A stretch of 64,000 nt of DNA, taken from JBOGXF01 sp050694275 (GTDB lineage Bacteria; Actinomycetota; CADDZG01; WHSQ01). The notes under the pieces are model-generated. The model was not told the DNA's origin, searched no databases, and saw only the letters and a program-made list of their open reading frames with translations. Both the position numbers and the translations under genes were made by a program. Below, one piece after another: positions 57,516 to 64,000 of this stretch; within the stretch, counting starts at the first letter, position 1, and each line of letters starts with the position of its first letter. The stretch covers positions 1 through 64,000 of the forward strand of contig JBOGXF010000053.1 of assembly GCA_050694275.1 (NCBI GenBank). The letters are read 5' to 3'.

Positions 57516-58102
57516 AGAACTCCCTTGGTCGAGGGAATGTCCCCCGGCGATCTCGGATCGATCGACACCGCTTCGCCCAGCGCGCGGGCGAGACCCTTGA
57601 AGACCGCCTCGACGCAATGGTGTGCGTTGCGTCCGGCTAGCAATCGGACGTGAAGGGTCAGTCCCCCGCTGCGGGCGAAGGCCTGGAGGAACTCCTCGGT
57701 GAGCACGGTGTCGTACTGGCCGATCGTCTCGGCCGGCACGTTCGCCTCGTACACGAGCAAGGGCCGGCCCGAGATATCGAGCGCGACCTGGGCGAGGGCC
57801 TCCTCCATCGGCACCAGCGCGTCGCCGTAGCGCCGGATCCCGCGCTTGTCGCCGATCGCCTGAACCAGCGCCTCCCCCAGAACGATGCCGACGTCCTCGA
57901 CCGTGTGGTGCGCATCGACCTCGAGGTCACCGGCGGCCTCGATCACCAGACCGAGCCGGCCGTGTCGCCCGAGCTGATCGAGCATGTGGTCGAAGAACGG
58001 GACTCCGGTAGATGCCTCGACCGAACCCCCGGCGAGGTCGAGCTCGGCCGTGACCTTGGTCTCACCGGTCTGTCGCTCGACGCGGGCGCGCCGATCACTC
58101 AT
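57512..58102 (-). CDS. hisB: Imidazoleglycerol-phosphate dehydratase
   Basis: Dehydrates imidazole glycerol phosphate. The 196-residue manganese enzyme has FDHMLDQLGRHG, the metal motifs HHTVEDVGI and NAHHCVEAVFK, and it lacks the phosphatase domain fused in E. coli HisB, so histidinol phosphatase must be encoded elsewhere. It overlaps hisC by 8 bases and hisH by 4 bases. Confidence 0.96.
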   Translation of the reverse strand: MSDRRARVERQTGETKVTAELDLAGGSVEASTGVPFFDHMLDQLGRHGRLGLVIEAAGDLEVDAHHTVEDVGIVLGEALVQAIGDKRGIRRYGDALVPMEEALAQVALDISGRPLLVYEANVPAETIGQYDTVLTEEFLQAFARSGGLTLHVRLLAGRNAHHCVEAVFKGLARALGEAVSIDPRSPGDIPSTKGVL

Positions 58103-59168
58103 CCATGACCTCTTCCATCGCCCGCACGAACGCGTCGGATTCCTCCGGCAGCCCCGCGGTCACCCGGAGGCATCCCTCGAGCCCCGGATAATCCGAATAG
58201 TTGCGGATGAGCACACCGCGCTCGAGCAGCCCCTCCCAGATGCGGTTCGGCTCCTCGACCTGGAACATCACGAAGTTAGCTTTCGACGGAAAAGTCTTGA
58301 TTCCCATCGCCTGAAGCTCGATTGCGATCCGATCGCGTTCCTCCCCCAAGGCTTTCGCCGGCTCGAGCGTCTCGGACACGTGTCGGATGGCGGCCGCGCC
58401 GATCCTCTGGGTGATGCTCCCTAGGTGGTACGGCAGACCCACGCGGGCTATCCCATCGACGATCTCGGGGGCGGCCAGCAGGTAGCCGATCCTCGCCCCC
58501 GCAAGCCGCCAGGCCTTCGAGAAAGTCTTCACGAGCACGAGATTTCGATGCTCGTAGAGGAGCGGGCGCACGCTGTCCGAGGCATCGGCGAACTCACCGT
58601 ACGCCTCGTCGACCACCACCAGGCCATCGGTCTCGGCGGCGAGGGCGCGGACCGTGTCGTGCAGCTCGCACCCGCCGCTGGGATTGTTTGGCGAACACAC
58701 CAGGACGACCGTCGGCCGGTGCTCGTGGATGGCCGCGATCGCCGAGTTGAGCTCTATCGCATAATCCTCGGCGCGCTGGACCTGGAGCGTGTGCGTGCCG
58801 GCGATCCGGGGGATCAGGGTGTGCAGCGAGTAGGTGGGCTCGAACGTGAGCGAGATTCGTCCCGGCCCCCCGTAAGCGAGAAAGAGGTGCATGAAGACCT
58901 CGTTCGAGCCGTTCGCGACCCACAAGCCGTCACGCGGCCACCCGGTGAGCTCCGAGAGGCTGGATAGAAGGTCGGCGGCGTCGCGGTCCGGGTAGCGATT
59001 GAGAGCGAGATCCTGAAGGTCGGCGATGACGTCTTCGAGCACCCCAGCGGGAGGCGGGTAGGGCGACTCGTTCGTGTTCATCCGGTACCGAGCGGGCTGC
59101 TGCGGCGATACGTACGGTTCGACGTCCTCAAGATCGGGTCGCACCGACAACAGATAGCGTTCGGCCAC
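58095..59168 (-). CDS. hisC: Histidinol-phosphate aminotransferase
   Basis: PLP transaminase, 357 residues, producing histidinol phosphate. Visible are NTNESPYPPP near residue 33, VCSPNNPSGG, VVDEAYGEF and the PLP lysine in VKTFSKAWRLAGARIGY, with the phosphate-binding arginines after it. Start at the GTG at 59168, behind GGGAGGAA; an upstream ATG-like start overlaps hisD and lacks such a site. It follows hisD by 2 bases. Confidence 0.94.
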   Translation of the reverse strand: MAERYLLSVRPDLEDVEPYVSPQQPARYRMNTNESPYPPPAGVLEDVIADLQDLALNRYPDRDAADLLSSLSELTGWPRDGLWVANGSNEVFMHLFLAYGGPGRISLTFEPTYSLHTLIPRIAGTHTLQVQRAEDYAIELNSAIAAIHEHRPTVVLVCSPNNPSGGCELHDTVRALAAETDGLVVVDEAYGEFADASDSVRPLLYEHRNLVLVKTFSKAWRLAGARIGYLLAAPEIVDGIARVGLPYHLGSITQRIGAAAIRHVSETLEPAKALGEERDRIAIELQAMGIKTFPSKANFVMFQVEEPNRIWEGLLERGVLIRNYSDYPGLEGCLRVTAGLPEESDAFVRAMEEVMDE

Positions 59169-59170
59169 CG

Positions 59171-60469
59171 TCACTTCCTCCCGGAACGATCCAGCCTCGC
59201 CCATACCGCACGGGCGTGCGCCAGTAGGCCTTCGGCCTCGGCGAGCGCATCAACGTGCGGGGCGAGACGCGCAAGCGCGCTCGGCTCGAGGCCCGAGACG
59301 TAGATGCGTTTGACGAAGTCGCCGACCCCGAGGCCCGATGACCACCGCGCTGCGCCCCCGCTGGGAAGTATGTGGTTCGTACCAGCGACGTAATCCCCCA
59401 TCGACACCGGCGAGGCCGCTCCAACGAACACCGCGCCCGCGTTGCGCACCTCGTCGAGTAAGTCGAGCGCTCCCGCGCACACGAGCTCGAGGTGCTCGGG
59501 AGCGAATGCGTTGGCTGTGTCGATGGCGTGGGCGAGATCGCGCACCACCACCGTGCATCCCCCTTCGATCAGCGCGTTCTCGACATCTTCGGGCCTCTCG
59601 TGGCGTGCGACCTCTATCTCGAGGGCGGCGTTCACCCGCTCGGCGAGCTCGGCCGATGGGGTGATCAGGACATACGCGCCATGGGGGCCGTGCTCGGCCT
59701 GCGCGACGATGTCGGCCGCGAGCACGTCGGGCGCTGCGGTCTCGTCGGCGACGATCGCGATCTCTGTCGGCCCCGCGTCTGAATCGGTCCCGACCCACCC
59801 CCGGACCGAGCGCTTCGCGAGAATCACGTAGACGTTGCCGGGACCGACGATCTTTTCGACCGGTCGCACCGAGATCGTCCCATAGGCGAACGCCGCGATC
59901 GCCTGGGCGCCCCCCATGCGGTAGACCTCGTCTATACCGACCACCGTGCATGCAGCGAGGACGGCCTCGGCGATCTCGCCACCGGGGGAAGGCGGCGAGC
60001 AAACCGCGATCCCCTCGACCCCGGCCACCTGCGCGGGGACGGCCGCCATGACCACGGTCGACGGGTATGCGGCCCGGCCCCCCGGGGCGTAGATCCCGAC
60101 CCGCCGAAGAGGACGGATGAGTTCGCCGACCAGTTCGTCGTCCTCGCGCTCGAGCCACGTCTCGGGCAGCTGCCGTTCGCTCGTGCGACGCAGCCTCGCG
60201 GCCATCACCTCGAGCGCGTCGATAACTTCGGGGCGCACGAGCGAACGCGCCTTTTCGATTGTCGTTTCGTCGACCCTCAGGTCCTCCGGCGTGAGGCGCG
60301 CCCGATCGAGCCGTTCGGTGTGCTCGAGCAACGCGGCGTCGCCGCGCAGCCGGACGTCGTCGACGATCTCGCCGACCGTCTCCGCCGGGTCACCTTGGGG
60401 GCCGACGAGTTTTGGCCGCGGAACGTGTACGGGAGTGCGCTGATCGCGTGCGTCGATGATCTCGAGCAT
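59171..60469 (-). CDS. hisD: Histidinol dehydrogenase
   Basis: Last two oxidation steps to histidine, NAD- and zinc-dependent. The 432-residue protein has VPAQVAGVEGIAVCSPP, KIVGPGNVYV, the IAIVADETAAPD segment and the catalytic Glu-His pair in NAFAPEHLELV. It is the first his gene in the transcript, 34 bases after the zinc-ribbon gene. hisG and hisE are absent from the window. Confidence 0.96.
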   Translation of the reverse strand: MLEIIDARDQRTPVHVPRPKLVGPQGDPAETVGEIVDDVRLRGDAALLEHTERLDRARLTPEDLRVDETTIEKARSLVRPEVIDALEVMAARLRRTSERQLPETWLEREDDELVGELIRPLRRVGIYAPGGRAAYPSTVVMAAVPAQVAGVEGIAVCSPPSPGGEIAEAVLAACTVVGIDEVYRMGGAQAIAAFAYGTISVRPVEKIVGPGNVYVILAKRSVRGWVGTDSDAGPTEIAIVADETAAPDVLAADIVAQAEHGPHGAYVLITPSAELAERVNAALEIEVARHERPEDVENALIEGGCTVVVRDLAHAIDTANAFAPEHLELVCAGALDLLDEVRNAGAVFVGAASPVSMGDYVAGTNHILPSGGAARWSSGLGVGDFVKRIYVSGLEPSALARLAPHVDALAEAEGLLAHARAVWARLDRSGRK

Positions 60470-60503
60470 GGCACGAGCCTACGCGGTCGTGAGCATGGCC
60501 GCC

Positions 60504-60752
60504 TTACGTCGGAGTGTGCGCCGGCCAGTCCGCGTTGCACTCGCGGCACACGACCGATCCCAGCATCACGGACAGCCGGGTTGCGTCACACTCAGGGCAG
60601 CGATCGAGCGACTCGGTCCAGCCGGGGTTCTCCGTCTGACACTGCGGACAGACGAGGATCTGCTCGCCGTGCACGACGCCGCGCGCCCATGGGGACGCTC
60701 CCTTGGCCGGATCGGTCTGAACGCGCTGACAGCGATAGCAGGGCACGCCCAA
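60504..60752 (-). CDS. Small protein with two zinc ribbons
   Basis: A protein of 80-82 residues with four CxxC pairs (CYRC, CPQC, CPEC and CREC), enough for two zinc ribbons. No catalytic domain is present and no family was recognised. The start is uncertain: TTG at 60752 or GTG at 60746, neither with a clear ribosome binding site. It lies between dnaE and hisD on the same strand, 34 bases before hisD. It may bind nucleic acid or a protein partner; this is a guess from the fold. Confidence 0.7.
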   Translation of the reverse strand: MGVPCYRCQRVQTDPAKGASPWARGVVHGEQILVCPQCQTENPGWTESLDRCPECDATRLSVMLGSVVCRECNADWPAHTPT

Positions 60753-60845
60753 ATCATCGCCGCTGTTCGCTCAGCGGTCGAGTGCGAATTGGAGGGACGA
60801 GGCGTCCCGCCTCACACTCATGGCCGGGCTCGGCCGCTCGGGGAT

Positions 60846-63800
60846 TTATTGCGTCTCAAACACCGAGGGGCCCAGCAGGGCTTTGATCTCGGCGTGCAGG
60901 CCGTTGCCGGTGTCGACCCACAGCTCGCTCGTCAGTCGCAGAACGGTCTCCTCGCCGCCCACGAGACGAAGAAACACCTGGGTCGAGCCTGGATGCGCCG
61001 CGAGCACCTCCTTGAGCTCGTCGATGACCTTGCCGGAGCACATCTCACGCTGGAGATTGATCACGAGCGGTCGAGCGTCGCCCAGCTCGGGCTCGTGGAG
61101 CTCCATGGCGATCAGCTTGATCGAATCGTCCCGCACGTCTTGGTCGACCCGGCCCTTGACGACCAGGATGGCGTCGGGCCTCAGCATGGCGGCGTATTGC
61201 TCGTGGGCCTTCGGAAATACGATCACCTCGACGCCGGCGCCCGACAGGTCCTCGAGTTGCAGCAAGACCATGATGTCTCCGCGTTTGGTCACGCGCTTGC
61301 GAATGTCGGAGACGAGGCCCCCGACGTTCACCACCTCGCCAGGGGGCCGCGAGTCGAGCGCCGAGATCGGACAGTCGCACATACGCGCCAGCAGCCCCTC
61401 GACTCCCAGAAGCGGATGGTCGGACACGTACAGTCCGAGCATCTCCTTCTCGCGCGCGAGGAGATAGTCCTTTGGGTACTCATCGATCGGGATGGGCGTC
61501 TCGTGGTGACCGTTGCCGTTCGGGTCGGGCTCTCCTCCGGAGGAGAACAGAGAGAACTGTCCCGCCTCTTGCTGCTTGCGCTCGGTGACGACCTCCTGGC
61601 AGATGCCCTCGAAAGTCTCGGCCAAGCCCTTGCGCGTGTGGCCCAAAGACTCGAACGCCCCTGCCCACACAAGCGACTCGACCGTCTTCTTGTTGAGACA
61701 TGCGTAATCGACCTTGCGGCAGAAGTCGTAGAAGGATGTGAACTCGCCCTTGCTGCGGCGCGCCTCGATGATCTTTTCGACCACCCCTTCGCCGACGTGT
61801 CGCACCGCGGACAGCCCGAACCGGATCGAATCGCCGACCGGGGTGAAATCGATCTCGGACGAGTTGACATCCGGCAGCAAGACCGGGATGTCCATCTTGC
61901 GCGCCATGTGCAGGTACTTGGGCTTGTCGTCCTTGCGGTCCTTGACCGAGGTCAGGAGCGCCGCCATGTACTCGACCGGGTAGTGCGCTTTGAGCCACGC
62001 GGTCTGATACGCGACGTAGGCATACGACGCGGAGTGTGCTCGGTTGAATGAGTAATCGGCGAAAGGCTGGATCAGGTCCCACAGCTTCCGCGCCTCTTTC
62101 TCGCTCAGGCCGGTCTGCGCGCAGCCCGCGATGAATCGGGGCTCCTCCTTTTTCATGATGTCGCGCTTCTTTTTGCCGATGGCCTTGCGAACCAGGTCGG
62201 CCTCGCCGGGGGTATAGCCGGCCAGCTTTTGGAGCATCTGGACGATCTGCTCCTGATAGACGAGGACTCCGTAGGTCTCTTTCGTGATGTCCTCGAGCGC
62301 GGGATGAAGATAGACGACCTTGCTCGGGTCGAGCTTGCGCTCGATGTAGGTCGGGATCTGCTCCATCGGTCCCGGCCGGTACAGCGCGATCAGGGCCATG
62401 ATCTGCTCGAAGCGGTCGGGCTTGAGCTGATGGATCAGCCGGCGCATGCCCTCGGACTCGAGTTGGAACACGCCGTCCGAGTCCCCCCTTTGCAGCATCT
62501 CGTAGACCTTGGGGTCGTCGAGCTCGAGGGAGTCGACATCGACTTCGACGCCGCGGTTTGCCGCGACGTACTCGCGCGTGAGATCGATGACCGTCAGGTT
62601 CCTCAGCCCCAGGAAGTCCATCTTCAGAAGGCCGAGTTCCTCTACTCCGTTCATATCGAACTGGGTCACGACCTCGCCGTGCTCGCCGCGCTTGAGCGGG
62701 AGATGTTCCACCAGTGGGTCGCGTCCGATCACCACACCTGCGGCGTGGATCCCCGCGGAGCGCTTGAGGTTCTCGACCTTGAGGGCGACATCGATGATCT
62801 CCTTCGCCGCGCCCCCGGCGGCGTATGCCTCGCGCAGCTCGACCGAGGTCTCGAGCGCCTTCTGGAGTCCGGAGTCGCGCCCCATGATCAGCGGCGGATA
62901 CATCTTGGTCAGACGGTCGCCGTCGGCGTAGGAGAACCCGAGCACGCGCGCGGCGTCTCGGATCGCCTGCTTCCCCTTGATCGTGCCATAGGTGACGATC
63001 TGAGCGACACGGTCCTCGCCGTACTTGTCCTGGACATAACGGATGACGTCGCCGCGTTTGCGCTCGTCGAAATCGATGTCGATGTCGGGCATCTGCTTGC
63101 GTCCGGGGTTCAGGAAGCGCTCGAACATGAGGTCGTAGCGAAGCGGATCGAGCTCGGTGATGCCGAGCGCGTAGGACACGACCGAGCCCGCCGCGCTACC
63201 CCGGCCGGGGCCGACGCGGATTCCCCGGCGCTTGGCCCAATTGACGAAGTCCTGCACGACGAGGAAGTAGCCGGCGAAGCCCATGTCGAAGATGACCTTG
63301 AGCTCGTAACGGGCGCGGTCGCGGACCTCGGGAGTGACGTCGTCGAAGCGGCGCCTGAGACCCGCTTCCACGAGATCCTCGAGATGGCCTTCGAGGGTCT
63401 TGTTGTCCGGGACCTCGTAGACCGGCAAGACGAGGTTGCCGAGCTGAAGCGTGACGTTGCATCGTTCCGCGACCTCGAGGGTCGTCTCGCACGCGCCCGG
63501 CCAGCGCGCGAACTTCTCGGCCATCTCCTGAGGGGTCTTGAGATAGAACTCGTTCGAGTCGAACTTGAAACGGTTGGGATCCGACATCTCCGACCCGGTG
63601 TTGATGCACAGGAGGACGTCGTGGCCGGCGGCATCGTCTTTGTGGGTGTAGTGCGAGTCGTTGGTCGCGACCCATGCGATGGCCATCTCCTTGCCGATGG
63701 CGACGAGCTCGTCGTTGAGAGCTTGCTGCTCGCGCAGGCCGTGGTCCTGGAGCTCGAGATAGAAGCGGTCGCCGAACAGCTCCCGGTACTGAGCGGCTTT

Positions 63801-64000
63801 GCGCCGGGCTCCGGCGCGGTCTCCCGCCACTATGAGCTTGGGGATCTCGGCCGACAGACATCCGGAGAGGCAGATGATCCCCTCCGAGTGCTCGCCGAGC
63901 AGGTCCCAGTCGGTGCGAGGGAAATAGTGGAACCCCTCGAGCCAGGCGCGCGAGGAGACCTTGACCAGGTTGCGATAGCCGGCGTCGTCTGCCGCCAGCA
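60846..64000 (-). CDS. dnaE: DNA polymerase III alpha subunit (5' end outside the window)
   Basis: Replicative polymerase, about 1050 residues visible; the frame is still open at the right edge, so the true start lies beyond and the GTG at 63830 is internal. The visible part begins in the N-terminal PHP domain (AGYRNLVKVSSRAWLEGF, FYLELQDHG). Next come the palm with the catalytic aspartates in MPDIDIDFDERK and the fingers (GRDSGLQKALETS). Then AYVAYQTAWLKAHYP, a helix-hairpin-helix region, and the C-terminal OB fold (VGGLVSDIRKRVTKRGDIM). It is of the DnaE1 type. A small hairpin (60794-60808) follows the stop codon region upstream of its end. Confidence 0.96.
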   Translation of the reverse strand, partial: LAADDAGYRNLVKVSSRAWLEGFHYFPRTDWDLLGEHSEGIICLSGCLSAEIPKLIVAGDRAGARRKAAQYRELFGDRFYLELQDHGLREQQALNDELVAIGKEMAIAWVATNDSHYTHKDDAAGHDVLLCINTGSEMSDPNRFKFDSNEFYLKTPQEMAEKFARWPGACETTLEVAERCNVTLQLGNLVLPVYEVPDNKTLEGHLEDLVEAGLRRRFDDVTPEVRDRARYELKVIFDMGFAGYFLVVQDFVNWAKRRGIRVGPGRGSAAGSVVSYALGITELDPLRYDLMFERFLNPGRKQMPDIDIDFDERKRGDVIRYVQDKYGEDRVAQIVTYGTIKGKQAIRDAARVLGFSYADGDRLTKMYPPLIMGRDSGLQKALETSVELREAYAAGGAAKEIIDVALKVENLKRSAGIHAAGVVIGRDPLVEHLPLKRGEHGEVVTQFDMNGVEELGLLKMDFLGLRNLTVIDLTREYVAANRGVEVDVDSLELDDPKVYEMLQRGDSDGVFQLESEGMRRLIHQLKPDRFEQIMALIALYRPGPMEQIPTYIERKLDPSKVVYLHPALEDITKETYGVLVYQEQIVQMLQKLAGYTPGEADLVRKAIGKKKRDIMKKEEPRFIAGCAQTGLSEKEARKLWDLIQPFADYSFNRAHSASYAYVAYQTAWLKAHYPVEYMAALLTSVKDRKDDKPKYLHMARKMDIPVLLPDVNSSEIDFTPVGDSIRFGLSAVRHVGEGVVEKIIEARRSKGEFTSFYDFCRKVDYACLNKKTVESLVWAGAFESLGHTRKGLAETFEGICQEVVTERKQQEAGQFSLFSSGGEPDPNGNGHHETPIPIDEYPKDYLLAREKEMLGLYVSDHPLLGVEGLLARMCDCPISALDSRPPGEVVNVGGLVSDIRKRVTKRGDIMVLLQLEDLSGAGVEVIVFPKAHEQYAAMLRPDAILVVKGRVDQDVRDDSIKLIAMELHEPELGDARPLVINLQREMCSGKVIDELKEVLAAHPGSTQVFLRLVGGEETVLRLTSELWVDTGNGLHAEIKALLGPSVFETQ

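Noticed and set aside
1..64000. CRISPR arrays, rRNA genes, prophage or biosynthetic gene clusters
   Set aside because: Looked for regularly spaced repeats, cas-like proteins, rRNA and phage structural genes; none was seen.

Overview
The window is GC-rich, gene-dense bacterial chromosome and reads as an Actinomycetota genome, class unresolved. Supporting signs are a SufB/D/C/S/U iron-sulfur system with SufU, an IdeR/DtxR regulator with matching boxes, a PdtaR-type ANTAR regulator, a 13E12-type (DUF222) HNH gene behind a mycobacterial-style SOS box, a split his/trp locus, and many genes whose start codon lies 6-7 bases after a TANNNT box, as expected for leaderless mRNAs. No rRNA operon, CRISPR array or prophage was seen.

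Layout. 1-6.1 kb: a sigma-70 factor, a stand-alone Lrp ligand-binding domain protein, thiI, then on the minus strand an HTH regulator, a rhodanese, a MoaD/ThiS-like sulfur carrier and an aldehyde dehydrogenase. 6.2-18 kb: the SUF system in two pieces, sufD-Rieske-sufC-sufS-sufU and sufB, separated by a DMT transporter, a histidine kinase/response regulator pair, a Cu-Zn superoxide dismutase and a sarcosine-oxidase-like flavoenzyme. Each SUF piece has its own promoter with a nearly identical IdeR box. 18-25 kb: LmbE deacetylase, tandem universal stress protein, thioesterase, GGDEF cyclase, DUF2905 protein, secreted S1 protease, MscL, a frameshifted S8 peptidase and a small export protein. A 56-bp palindromic repeat flanks the S1 protease, and its second copy interrupts the 5' end of mscL.

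25-30 kb: one insertion sequence, the SOS-controlled HNH gene, the iron exporter genes fetAB and ideR. 30-37 kb: glutamate synthase large subunit (gltB) behind a leader with an intrinsic terminator, a family 5 uracil-DNA glycosylase, a secreted metalloprotease and an MmcQ/YjbR protein. 37-46 kb: a minus-strand array of livKHMGF, then a polar amino acid ABC system and a cupredoxin lipoprotein. 46-48.5 kb: the ANTAR regulator and a coiled-coil partner, a LAGLIDADG-like protein, tRNA-Leu(CAA) and a gene-free stretch. 48.5-64 kb: minus-strand hisD-C-B-H-A-F, an M24 peptidase, hisI, trpE, an M28-like lipoprotein, trpC, trpB and trpA, preceded by dnaE (cut by the window end) and a zinc-ribbon protein.

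Three functional themes stand out. Iron and sulfur: SUF, IdeR, FetAB, ThiI, rhodanese and sulfur carrier. Copper: a kinase with a permuted cupredoxin-like sensor, Cu-Zn SOD and a cupredoxin lipoprotein. Nitrogen and amino acids: Liv and polar amino acid uptake, GltB, His and Trp synthesis. The most unusual signals are the repeat-interrupted mscL start, the permuted cupredoxin in the kinase, the duplicated IdeR-box promoters on a split SUF locus, the gltB leader, the sulfur carrier extended past its diglycine, and a leader peptide coupled to a CTG start at the DMT transporter.
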